NCBI RefSeq assembly: GCF_040546685.1
Contig: NZ_JBEPOH010000001.1
Span: forward strand, 1,178,001-1,242,000
Origin: Variovorax sp. OAS795
GTDB lineage: Bacteria; Pseudomonadota; Gammaproteobacteria; Burkholderiales; Burkholderiaceae_C
DNA length: 64,000 nucleotides
Direction: 5' to 3'
Shown here one piece after another: positions 15,975-27,900 of this stretch (its first letter is position 1; each line of letters begins with the position of its first letter). The position numbers and the translations under genes are program-made. A model generated the notes under the pieces. The model was given only the letters and a program-made list of their open reading frames with translations. It had not been told where the DNA came from and did not search any database.

Positions 15975-18900
15975 ATGCTAGTTGAAGGGGTGGAAGAGAG
16001 TCCCGAAACGCCAATGACAAACATCGGCGCAATGCGCCAACCGGTCAGTGGCGTCGTCATTGCATACAACAGGGTCGACCTGATAGGTACCTGCCTCCGG
16101 GCCCTGTCATTTGTCGACGAACTCCTGGTCATCGACAAATCTTCGACCGACGGCACCGCAGAACTCGCGGCGCGGTTTGCAGATCGCGTGATCGTCGTGC
16201 CATGGTCGCCCGTGGTCGAGGAAACCCGGGCATTCGCAGTCGCAGCTTGCAAGCATGAATGGATCGTCTGCATGGACGATGACGAATGCCTGAGCGTCGA
16301 AGCCGTGCGGTTCATCGAACGCGAACTGACATCTCCTCGGGCGTCTGTCTACTTGCTGCCACAGCGGCACTACATCATCGGACAGCATGATGAGCGCGCG
16401 TACTACTGGCCCGAGTACCAACCGAGGTTCTTCTCGAAAAGCGCGGTCACGCTCCTCAAGACAGTGCATGGCGGCATGAAATACGAAGAGTCTGCTGCCT
16501 ATGTCGTTCCGTACGAAGACGGGACTTGCATCCATCACTTGTCCCACAAGAATGTCGAGCAGTGGATCGAAAAGGCCAATCGCTATACCTCGAGGCCAGA
16601 TCGTGTGCGGGCGCCGCACGCTGGCAACGATGTCGTGGCGTTCGCCCAAGAGACTATAAATCGCTATGTCTCGGTCACAAAGTCAAGCGAGCCGGGCAGC
16701 TATCCACGCGCCGTTGCCGTGCTGCGCGCGTTGTACGACATCATCGATCGCCTAAAGACGTGGGAAGAAGAGGAAGGCATCAATGGCGACGAGGCATTTC
16801 AGGAAATCTGCCGTCACCTTGATGCCGCATATGCGCGCGAGCTCCCCCGCCGACAGGTCGGCACACCGCAGATAGATAGTTCGCGGCTGGCGCCATCGGC
16901 CGAGCCACTCTCGAAGACTCCCGAACGAAGTGCAGCCACGAGTGACGCCCGCTCGCTGGAAGTCTTGCGCGGGGCCATCGATGCCTTGCGAGACTCGCTG
17001 CGCCATGTGCGCGCAACGGCCGAGCTCGAGCGGGCGAGCGCTGGCGCGGCGCTTTCGCATGAGCGCCAGTTGCTTGCAGAATGCCGAGATCGATTGACCA
17101 AACAGGAAGACAGCCTGAGCGACCTGCGTGAGCAACTCGCGGTGCGGGAATCCAGCTTGGTGGAATTGGGCGAGCAGCTTGCGGCCAGTGAAGCCAGTCT
17201 GGAGGAAATGGGAGAGCAGCTCGCGGCTCGGGAAGCCAGTCTGGTCGGCATGCGCGAGCAGCTCGCGGCGCAGGAGGCCGAGCAAAAGGTGTTGACGCTC
17301 GCCAGTGTCGCTCAACTTGAAGCGCGGATCCAAACAACGCTCGCGGATCTCCAGCATGCGCGCAGCGAGTTACACGTCCAGCGCGATCAATCCATCGTAC
17401 TAAGGCAGCAAGTTGCCGCGGCGCAAGCGGAAGCGGATCAGCTGAGGGCCTCCGCTGCAGGCGCCCACCAGCAACTGCATGCAGTCTATTCTTCCGTCAG
17501 TTGGCGTCTCACTGGCCCGATGCGCAGCGTTGCGTCTCGGCATCCGGAAGCAGTGGCCAAGTTGCGTGGATTTCTCAGACGCCACCCCAAGCTCAGGCGC
17601 GCTGCGGTGGGGACCGCCAAAGCCGGATGGGGCCTCCTGAAACCGCGCCCCGTACCAGCGCAAACACAAACACAAGCACAAGCAATAGCAGATGCGCCAG
17701 GGGACACCGAACGGTCGTACGCTTTGGTTTCCAATACGAAGGTCAACACGAGGCTCACCATGCGGCGCATCGATTCAGCGCCGTCGCGTGCGACCAGTCA
17801 GCCTGCGGCATCCATCCGACGCGTGCTGTGCGTCGGACACGTAATGCCTTACCCGCCTCGTGCGGGGAACGAATATCGGATACACCAGCTTCTGACCTGG
17901 TTGTCGAATGCAGGCTTCAGTCCCCTGGTTGTGATTTGCCCGCTTCCGCATGAGAGGCCCTCCGATCAGCAGATCGCAATGGCCGCGTCGATTTATCCCA
18001 ACTTCATGGTGTGCGAGCACGACGGCACGGTGCACCACAATCTCTCCGAGGATTCGGGACTTGTCGAGATGTTGGATGGTGAAGTTGTTAGCGACTTTGC
18101 CGAGCCGCTCGGCGAGCATGTTCCCCAAAACGGCCGTGAGCGCGACCTGCTTGCCACCATGCGCACTTTCTGCCCCGATGTGCTGGTCGAACTGCTGCTG
18201 AAGATCGATTCTGGTTGGAAGCCGGACCTTTTGTTGGCCGAGTATGTGTTCATGTCGCGTGCGTTTGCCGCAATGCGTCCCGAACTTCCGAAGATCATCG
18301 ACACCATCGATGTCTTTTCGACCAAGGCGAGCAAGGTCGAGCAATACGGTGTCACAGACGGGCTCGCCATGAGCGAGGCGGAGGAAGCGGTATTGTTGAA
18401 TCGTGCGCAGTTGCTGATCGGAATTCAGCCGGACGAATGCCGGGATCTCGCACGACTCGCTCCTGAGCGCCGTATCGTCAATGTGGGCGTAGATTTCCAT
18501 ATCAATGTGGAGGCGAATGCGGGTTCTGCCGCGCCCGTTGTCCTGCTGGTCGCCTCCAACAATCCAATGAATGCAAAGGGTGCGCGCGACTTTTTGCGTT
18601 TTTCATGGCCCCTCATTCGCAAGGAGCGGCCTGATGCCGAACTTCACGTCGTCGGTGATGTAGGGCTGTCGATTGCCCTCGTACCCGAGGGCGTCAAGGT
18701 ACTCGGAAGGCTTGAAGACCTGAACGCCGCATATGCAGGCGCCGCGGTCGTCATCAACCCGACGGTGGCCGGGACCGGGCTCAAGATCAAGACAGTCGAG
18801 GCCATCTGCCAACTGCGGCCGGTGGTCACGTTTCCCGCTGGCGTGGACGGAGTCGGCGCGGCGGCAAAGCCGCTGCTTCATGTCGCTTCAGACTGGTTCG

Positions 18901-19040
18901 ACTTCGCGTGCCATGTGGTGCGTGTTCTCTCGGATCGCCCGGACTTGGCCGAATTGACGGGATTGCGCACCGCTCTTGCACGCGAGTTTTCGCCTGAAGT
19001 TGTATATGCGGAGCTTGCCAGTGCACTTGATGAACTCTGA
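15975..19040 (+). CDS. Large bifunctional glycosyltransferase: GT2 + coiled coil + GT4-like
   Basis: 1021 residues in three parts. (a) About 20-260: a GT2 domain of the WaaE/LgtF kind (VIAYNRVDLIGTCLRAL, VDELLVIDKSSTDGT, CMDDDECLS, the last supplying the DXD-type metal site). (b) About 330-500: a long coiled coil containing four 14-residue repeats (EQLAxxEASLxxM) encoded by 42-bp DNA repeats, ending in SVSWRLTGPMR near residue 508 and a QTQTQAQA linker. (c) About 613-1015: a GT4-type domain (VLCVGHVMPYPPRAGNEYR ... GTGLKIKTVEAI). The protein presumably acts at the inner face of the membrane on the exported glycan. Codon use is visibly less GC-rich than in rmlBDAC. Acceptor and sugar unknown. 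Confidence 0.85.
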   Translation: MLVEGVEESPETPMTNIGAMRQPVSGVVIAYNRVDLIGTCLRALSFVDELLVIDKSSTDGTAELAARFADRVIVVPWSPVVEETRAFAVAACKHEWIVCMDDDECLSVEAVRFIERELTSPRASVYLLPQRHYIIGQHDERAYYWPEYQPRFFSKSAVTLLKTVHGGMKYEESAAYVVPYEDGTCIHHLSHKNVEQWIEKANRYTSRPDRVRAPHAGNDVVAFAQETINRYVSVTKSSEPGSYPRAVAVLRALYDIIDRLKTWEEEEGINGDEAFQEICRHLDAAYARELPRRQVGTPQIDSSRLAPSAEPLSKTPERSAATSDARSLEVLRGAIDALRDSLRHVRATAELERASAGAALSHERQLLAECRDRLTKQEDSLSDLREQLAVRESSLVELGEQLAASEASLEEMGEQLAAREASLVGMREQLAAQEAEQKVLTLASVAQLEARIQTTLADLQHARSELHVQRDQSIVLRQQVAAAQAEADQLRASAAGAHQQLHAVYSSVSWRLTGPMRSVASRHPEAVAKLRGFLRRHPKLRRAAVGTAKAGWGLLKPRPVPAQTQTQAQAIADAPGDTERSYALVSNTKVNTRLTMRRIDSAPSRATSQPAASIRRVLCVGHVMPYPPRAGNEYRIHQLLTWLSNAGFSPLVVICPLPHERPSDQQIAMAASIYPNFMVCEHDGTVHHNLSEDSGLVEMLDGEVVSDFAEPLGEHVPQNGRERDLLATMRTFCPDVLVELLLKIDSGWKPDLLLAEYVFMSRAFAAMRPELPKIIDTIDVFSTKASKVEQYGVTDGLAMSEAEEAVLLNRAQLLIGIQPDECRDLARLAPERRIVNVGVDFHINVEANAGSAAPVVLLVASNNPMNAKGARDFLRFSWPLIRKERPDAELHVVGDVGLSIALVPEGVKVLGRLEDLNAAYAGAAVVINPTVAGTGLKIKTVEAICQLRPVVTFPAGVDGVGAAAKPLLHVASDWFDFACHVVRVLSDRPDLAELTGLRTALAREFSPEVVYAELASALDEL
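17130..17297 (+). repeat. Four tandem 42-bp repeats encoding a 14-residue coiled-coil unit
   Basis: GAGCARCTYGCGG-type units begin at 17130, 17172, 17214 and 17256, exactly 42 bases apart. They encode EQLAxxEASLxxMx-like repeats (residues 386-441) of the large glycosyltransferase. Forty-two bases is two heptads, so copy changes keep both frame and coiled-coil register. Confidence 0.9.
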
Positions 19041-20979
19041 ATCGATGACCCGCACCGACTCGTCCGCCGCCGATTCGTTGGCTGTGGGACCCTATGACCT
19101 TCTGGTCGACATGTCTGCCTGTGCGTTCGACCCCGCAATGCTCGACCAGCATGTTGCCAAACTGCTGAAGTACTGTGGTTTCTCCGATATCGTGGATCGA
19201 CTCAGCATCGTGACACCACCAGGGATCGAGGTTCAGTCCCGGCCAGGTTGGGGCGGCGTGTTGCGCGGCAGTGCGGAGGGGGCGACATTGTTCGACCTTG
19301 CGGTCGAGGACGCTGCCATGCGCCGCAAGGCACTGATGGTTGTCATCGGTCCGCTGCTCCCGTCCAACGAAGTGCTCCTGCATCTTTGGCATGCCGTTCA
19401 CTCCGATCCCTTGCTGGGCGTCGCTCAGCCGCGCTTCGCCGACGCGCGCACCGACCGCATCTGTCCGCTCCCGTTTTCGGGCGAGTCGTCGAGCACAGTG
19501 TTCACTTCAAGAAGGGCGCTGGCCGAGCTGCCGGAGGTTGCGATCACGGCGGAAATGCTGTCGTCCTGCCTTCTGCTGCGGCGCGAAGTCGTCGCTGCCC
19601 TGGGGCCGTCAAAGCCTTTCCAGAGTTTGACCGGTGCACTGGCCCTGGGGCTTTGCCGGGCAAGACGCAAGGGCTATCGAAATGCGGTGGCCAACAGGGC
19701 GGTCGTGGTGCTGCCCGCGGGCGGCAGTGAAGAGACACAGCCGCAGGCCTACCTGAAACTTGAACCGGCCGACCGTGAGACGCTTCTGGGCTTGTACCCT
19801 GACCATGCGCGTGCAGATGCCGAGAATGATCGCCGGGTGGACCGACGGCTCGAGCAACTGCTGACTGCAGCGCATCCCCCGTCCCGCGAGCCAAGGCGTC
19901 TGTTGCTCGATTTTCGCGGCATGTCTGCCATGCACAACGGCACGTCGCAGGTGATGCTGGGTTTGCTCGAAGGGCTTTCCTCCGTCAAACCCGCGTCTTG
20001 GGAGGTTGTCGTCCAGAGCCGGCCAGAGGCTGCGGAGTTTCACGGATTGGCACAGTGCTATCCGAACTTCGTCCATGAGCACGGCGATGTCGCAGGAGCA
20101 TATGCGGCGGCTCTGGTGCCCAATCAGCCATGGGTTCTGGAAACCGTAGCGGAACTGCATCGCCATGCGCTGGTCAACATCTTCAACATCCTCGACACCA
20201 TCGCTTGGGATGTGCTGTACGCGGTGAATCTGCGCGTGGAAGGAACCTGGCGCTTCATTGCTGCCCACGCGGACGGACTTGCCTACATTTCTTCCTTCAG
20301 CCGCGAGCGGTTTCAGCCCAGGTTTCCGGTCAAATCCTGCGTGCAGGAGAGAGTCATTCACCTGAGCCTCGATGGGGATGACCACGCCGATCCTGCCGCC
20401 CGGCAACATGCGCCGCTGGACCACGTGCTGCTGTTCGGCAACGGCTATGACCACAAGGATCTGGTGCCGACATTGCAGGTTCTGTCCGATGCCTTCCCGA
20501 TGCAGAAATTCATGGTTCTTGGCGCCGCCTCTTGCGCGCTGCCAAGAGTCGAGTACGTGCCAAGCGGACAGGTGTCCAGCGACGAGGTTCACAGGCTGAT
20601 CGCGACGTCCAAGGCGGTGGTGTTTCCATCGCACTATGAAGGATTCGGATTGCCCGTGGTGGAGAGCCTTGCGTACGGCCGTCCCGTCCTGGTTCGCAAG
20701 TCTGCGCTGTGGGACGAGATTGCCGCTCATTCACGCCTTCCCGGCCGGATGATCGAATTCGACGATACCGTGTCATTGGTCGAAGGACTCGGGCGGTTGC
20801 TGGCGGGGTTGCCGGTCCCCCATTTGCCCAGCGCCACTGCGCTCGCCGACGAAGCGCAATCCCCCAATTGGTGCAGCTATGCGACCCACTTGATCGATTT
20901 TGTCGAAGAATGCCTGCGCCGTGTCGATCTCGCGCGCTGGACGGAGCGAGAACATACCTTGACGTGGATGAATCTATGA
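19030..20979 (+). CDS. Glycosyltransferase with C-terminal GT4 domain and unrecognised N-terminal domain
   Basis: 649 residues. The C-terminal half (about 290-600) is a GT4/GT-B glycosyltransferase: RRLLLDFRGMSAMHNGTSQ near the start, LLFGNGYDHKDL, and SHYEGFGLPVVESLAYGRPVL with the conserved EGFGLP nucleotide-sugar-binding glutamate. The N-terminal roughly 270 residues (YDLLVDMSACAFDPAM, MVVIGPLLPSNEVLLHLW) have a weak GT2-like flavour but no clear DXD, so I leave them unassigned. ATG 19030 overlaps the preceding gene by 11 bases; the in-frame ATG 19045 is an alternative. The downstream gene overlaps by ATGA. A role in the repeat unit or cap of the polysaccharide is inferred. Confidence 0.8.
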   Translation: MNSESMTRTDSSAADSLAVGPYDLLVDMSACAFDPAMLDQHVAKLLKYCGFSDIVDRLSIVTPPGIEVQSRPGWGGVLRGSAEGATLFDLAVEDAAMRRKALMVVIGPLLPSNEVLLHLWHAVHSDPLLGVAQPRFADARTDRICPLPFSGESSSTVFTSRRALAELPEVAITAEMLSSCLLLRREVVAALGPSKPFQSLTGALALGLCRARRKGYRNAVANRAVVVLPAGGSEETQPQAYLKLEPADRETLLGLYPDHARADAENDRRVDRRLEQLLTAAHPPSREPRRLLLDFRGMSAMHNGTSQVMLGLLEGLSSVKPASWEVVVQSRPEAAEFHGLAQCYPNFVHEHGDVAGAYAAALVPNQPWVLETVAELHRHALVNIFNILDTIAWDVLYAVNLRVEGTWRFIAAHADGLAYISSFSRERFQPRFPVKSCVQERVIHLSLDGDDHADPAARQHAPLDHVLLFGNGYDHKDLVPTLQVLSDAFPMQKFMVLGAASCALPRVEYVPSGQVSSDEVHRLIATSKAVVFPSHYEGFGLPVVESLAYGRPVLVRKSALWDEIAAHSRLPGRMIEFDDTVSLVEGLGRLLAGLPVPHLPSATALADEAQSPNWCSYATHLIDFVEECLRRVDLARWTEREHTLTWMNL

Positions 20980-21854
20980 CCCGAAAACTGCGGATCGCCA
21001 CGCTCATGTCGCGCCACGGCACCGCCAAGTATCAATCCGCGGTTGCCGACCTCCAGGCACTGTTCGATCGGCGACTTCCCGGTATCGAACACACATTCAT
21101 CGTCGTCGACAATGCGCTGCCTGAATCCCACGAAGAGCGCCTGAATGGGGGCGTGACGCTGATCGGTGGCTCCAATGCGGCCTGGGAATTCTCGGCATGG
21201 GACAGCGCCGTCGCTTACCTTGGCGCTCGCCTCGAGGATTTCGATTTCGTGCACCTGGCGACTTCCGCGTTCAAGCAGTTGTATGTCGATTACCTGGACC
21301 GATTCAGCGAGCGGCTGCTGAACCTCATGCTGGGTCGTGGCGTGGCTTTGGGCCATGTCGACTTCTACAACGAATCGGTGTCGTTGCTGGGCGTGGGATC
21401 TCAATCGTGGCTTCGGACATCGTTCGTCTTTCTTCCGCCCGCCGAGATCAGGCTTTTGAAGTCATTCGTGAGCGTTACGCGCAAGGAGGCTTTTTTCTCG
21501 GGAGATCCCGCAGCGCCGTTTCTCAAGGAGGCGCCGATCTCGGCCGGGTACCGGAGCAATATCATTGGTTGGCTGACCGGAGATGGCACCGAGCAGGGCG
21601 TTGAATGGCACTCCCGCTTCAAGCTCGACTCGACGACGTTGCCCTTCTTCGAAAGCAAGGTGCTCGCGATTCTCAACGAGCAGATGCTCAGCAATCGGCT
21701 GAGAGCGCAAGGGTGCGCCGTGGTCGATGCCACTTGGGCGGCCACCGTGGCCGAAGCGCTCGAACACCGTGGTGAGCCATTCGCCATTCCCTGCTGGCAG
21801 GAACAATTGGTGGCACGCGACAGCGTGGCGGCGCCAGCGAGCATTCAGGTGTAG
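20976..21854 (+). CDS. Unrecognised protein of the polysaccharide locus
   Basis: 292 residues with no motif I can assign with confidence. Seen: RKLRIATLMSRHGTAKYQ at the N-terminus, TFIVVDNALPESHEE, then a middle part DFDFVHLATSAFKQLYVDYL and SQSWLRTSFVFLPPAEIRLL, which faintly recalls rhamnan-synthesis/RgpF-like proteins. No membrane helices or signal peptide. It overlaps the upstream glycosyltransferase gene (ATGA), so it is translationally coupled to it and probably acts on the same glycan. Whether it is a glycosyltransferase, a transferase partner or something else cannot be told. Confidence 0.7.
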   Translation: MTRKLRIATLMSRHGTAKYQSAVADLQALFDRRLPGIEHTFIVVDNALPESHEERLNGGVTLIGGSNAAWEFSAWDSAVAYLGARLEDFDFVHLATSAFKQLYVDYLDRFSERLLNLMLGRGVALGHVDFYNESVSLLGVGSQSWLRTSFVFLPPAEIRLLKSFVSVTRKEAFFSGDPAAPFLKEAPISAGYRSNIIGWLTGDGTEQGVEWHSRFKLDSTTLPFFESKVLAILNEQMLSNRLRAQGCAVVDATWAATVAEALEHRGEPFAIPCWQEQLVARDSVAAPASIQV

Positions 21855-21922
21855 CTGGACGAAGGCTTCCTTAAAATTCTGGGGCTCCCGTCGGCGGCTT
21901 CCAAGTCAAAAACTTCGCTCTT

Positions 21923-22678
21923 ATGCCTATAACAGACCCACGACTTGAGCAGACTGACAAGTCGTTTTGGCACGGATTCACTGAGTTCTACGATACGCAC
22001 CTGCCCCTGAAGATCGAAGGAAAGATCCTCGAATTCGGAGTGTTCAAGGGAAACTCGATACGCTGGTTGCTGGCTAAGTTTCCCGAGGCCATGATCCATG
22101 GCGCAGATATCCTTCCGATTCAGTCTGAGTGGCCCATCGACGCTCGCGTGACCTATCACATGGTCGATCAAGACGACGAGACGCAGGTGAAGAGCCTGCT
22201 GGAGCATGTCGGACGCGGTCTGCAACTCGTGATCGAGGATGGGTCCCATTTTCCCAGGCATCAGTCCCGCTGCCTGCGGCTTGGTCTGGATGCTCTTGAG
22301 CCGGGCGGGACTTATGTCCTGGAGGACATTCAAACCAGCCACCCTGCCCACAGCCAATACGCCGATGAGTTCGGCACGGCGCTCGGGCAGACCTCGCTTT
22401 CTGTGCTGCTTGCCTTTGAGCACCTCAAACGGCGGGGCGAGGCCCTATCTCAATCGACCTTGGCCACTCTGGGCGGAGGAACGCATTTCACCGACGTCGA
22501 TATCGCGAAGCTGTTCGCGCAGATCGCTTCAATCGATGTCTACAAGCGCGCCACGTTGCCATCGAAGTGCTGGAAATGCGGCTCTTCGGACTACGACTAT
22601 CACTCGTACCGGTGTGGGTGCGGTGTCGATCTCATCGACGAGGCCGACAGCATGAGCGTGGTGATCAGGAAAGCCTGA
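21923..22678 (+). CDS. SAM-dependent methyltransferase with C-terminal Cys-rich (zinc-ribbon-like) tail
   Basis: 251 residues. Seen: ILEFGVFKGNSIRWLL (SAM-binding motif I), MIHGADILP (acidic post-motif II), LQLVIEDGSHFPRHQ and EPGGTYVLEDIQTS, the pattern of MycE-like sugar O-methyltransferases and their relatives in polysaccharide clusters. Unusually, the last 40 residues contain CWKCGSSDYDYHSYRCGCG, a CxxC...CxC arrangement resembling a small zinc ribbon. It is the last gene of the plus-strand rml-GT run and is convergent with the rmd-like gene. It is likely to methylate a sugar of the polysaccharide; whether that is a chain-terminating cap is open. Confidence 0.8.
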   Translation: MPITDPRLEQTDKSFWHGFTEFYDTHLPLKIEGKILEFGVFKGNSIRWLLAKFPEAMIHGADILPIQSEWPIDARVTYHMVDQDDETQVKSLLEHVGRGLQLVIEDGSHFPRHQSRCLRLGLDALEPGGTYVLEDIQTSHPAHSQYADEFGTALGQTSLSVLLAFEHLKRRGEALSQSTLATLGGGTHFTDVDIAKLFAQIASIDVYKRATLPSKCWKCGSSDYDYHSYRCGCGVDLIDEADSMSVVIRKA

Positions 22679-22690
22679 CCTCGCCGTGTC

Positions 22691-24996
<2,306 letters not shown>

Positions 24997-27900
24997 ATGA
25001 GCGACACACCACGAGACGCAGAAAAACTCGCCGAGGCAGAGCGGCAGATTGCCGCCCTGAAACTGCGCCTGGAGTTGCAGGAGCGACTCGTACTCAGCAG
25101 CGGCGATTCGTTCGAGGCGCAGATCGAAGAGGCGAACCAGCGGGCAGCCTTGGCATTGCATCAGCAGAGCGCAGTTCTCAATTCGACCTCCTGGCGGCTG
25201 ACCGCCCCTTTGCGGAAGGTCTCCGCAGCCATTCCTTCCTCTTGGCGCGGACATCTGCGCCGCGCAGCGAAGGCCACCTGGTGGGTTGCCACGCCCTGGC
25301 GGATGCCGCAGCGGCTGCAGTTTCTCAAGGAGCGCCGCAGCACGAACGAGTCGAGCGATTTTCCGTTCCTGCCGGTTGCCGGCACCGATGACGGATCCAG
25401 CGCTCAAAAGGCCTACCGCCAATGGATTGCCGAGCACGAACATCGGTCAGCCGCAATCGCCGGCACGTTCGTCACTCCCAAGTTGAGCTTTCTGCTTTGT
25501 GCAAGCGGGGCACAGTCGGAGTCGCTGAGCGACACGGTCAAATCGATTCGCGCGCAAGATTTCCCGCATTGGCAGCTCGTCGTCGCGGTCACGAGCGATC
25601 ACGCGGACGCACTCGACGACGCCTTGCGCGTGCTGCAGGACGAAGAGCCCCGTGTCATCACCGTGCCCGCTGCCGGGATGAACCGCGCCGAGGCGCTTTC
25701 TGCTTGCCTTTCGATGGCCGACGGCGATTTCATTGCCGTGCTCGACGCCGGAGACGTGATCGCGCAGGGTGCCGCCATTGAAATCGGCAACGCGCTCATC
25801 GAGGCGCCGGCAAGCGATATCGTGTACTGCGACGAGGACGAATGGTCGGTCGAGGGCGGTCGGGCGCGGCCATACTTCAAGCCGGGCTGGTCTCCGGAAC
25901 TGCTGTATGCCTTCAATTACTTCGGGCGCCTGACGCTGTTGCGTCGGCACCTGGTGGAGGCTGCAGGCGGTGTCGATGCCAATGCCGGCGCCGGTGTGGA
26001 GTGGGATCTGAATCTTCGTGCGAGCGACATGGCGCAGACCATCACACGCATCCCCAAGGTGTTGTGCCATCGTTCGGCGGGCAGCCTGCGGGACAGGCCG
26101 CCCGCGGAGTCGGCCGAAGCGGTTGCGCATCGCGCGGTGTTGCGCAACTACTGGGCACGCAAGGAGATCGAAGCCTCGGTCCAGACACAGCCCGATGGCA
26201 CGCAGCATGCAACCTGGGCCATCGACCAGCCGCCGCTCGTCTCGATCGTCATTCCCTCGAAGAACAAGGACCATCTGCTGCGCATGTCGGTGGGCGGGCT
26301 GCTGCGAGGCACCTCCTACCCGAACAAGGAAATCATCGTCGTGGACACCGGCTCCACGGAGCCGGAAACGCTGGCGTACTACGCAGAGCTCGCGGCCGAA
26401 CCCAGCGTTCGAATCGTTCACTTCAACAAGACCTTCAACTACTCCGCTGCCTGCAACCACGGCGCGGCGTTCTCGCGCGGCGAGATCCTGCTGTTCCTGA
26501 ACAACGACATCGAAATCGTGTCCCCCGACTGGCTCGACGAAATGGTGCGCGTCGCCATGCGGCCAGGTGTCGGCGTGGTCGGTGCCAAGCTGGTCTTTCC
26601 ATCGGGCGAATTGCAGCACGGTGGCGTGGGGGTCGGCATTCATCTTTGCGGCCTGATGTACCGCAGCGCTGAACGGCTCGGTTGGGGCGTGTTCGGTTCG
26701 CCGGACCACGCCCGCAACTGGCTCGCCATCATGGGTGCGTGCCAGATGGTCCGGCGGGACGTGTTCGAGCGCGTCGGCGGATTCGACGAGTCGTACCTCA
26801 TCGCCATGAGCGACGTCGCACTCTGCCTTCATGTCTGGCGTGCGGGTTACCGCATTGCCTACGTACCGCAGGCGCGCCTGGTACATCATGAAGGCGCGAC
26901 GCGGGGCAACAGCAATCCCGAAATCGACATGCGCCGTGTGGCCGACGACATTCGCGCCCTGGGCATCGATGAAGACCCCTATCTTCATCCCGAACTGGAT
27001 GCGAACTACGCCATCCCCGTTCTTCGGCTGGGTGGAGCGCCCACGGTCCGCGAGAAGCTCAGGGCAAGCCTGCGCGAGTTCGGCTCGCCAAGGGCGCAGG
27101 TCCAGACGCTCGACCTGTCGAACGACGGCGCTTGCCTGGCGGTCGCCATGCTGCCGCGCGAGAGCGTGGTCTGGACGCCCCAGCCGGTGCATGGCGTGCG
27201 CGACGTCTGGTCCGCGGCGCGGTGGTGCCTGGATCTCTTGCGTACTTGTGCCGACGTTCGCTTGCGCTTCCCAGCGGCGCTGACCGAAGGTCCCGACGGT
27301 GCGTTTTTCGGTTGGCTGCAAGCAGAGGGTGCAAGCCGTTTCGGGCTTGGCCCCGATGGGCTCGCCGCAATTCGCGCGTTGTGGTCGGAAGACCTGGCGG
27401 CTCGGGCGCGGCAGGCATTTCTCTTTCACTCGGAGGTCCGGGCGCTGCTCCCACATGGCTTGCTGCCCATCGGAAAGCGCGACCTGTTCCATTGGTTCAT
27501 GCAGCATGGCCGGCGGGACGCAAGCTTGCGGCTCGAAGAGATCTGGTGGCTGTTCTGGACCGCCGCCGAAAAGCCGGAAGCTGAACTGGTCAAGGCCTTC
27601 GAGTTCACGCCGGAGTGGCAAAAGCTCTATCCAGACGGTTTGACGATTTTTGGCCGCCGCGCCTTTGCCGCATGGTTTCGCGCTCACTACCGCGTGGCCG
27701 AGTTGTGGGCCGATCCGGAGCGCTGGGCAGTCGACATTCCGCCCGCGCGTCAGCTTCGATCGGCCTATCGCACGCGCGAGCTTTGGCAGCGCGTGCATCC
27801 GGACGCCCTTGACGACCCTCAGTCTGCCGGGGCGCTGATCGACTGGCTCCAGTCGCCCGAAGCCATGCAGCCGAAGGACATACGGGAATGGTGCGCCACG

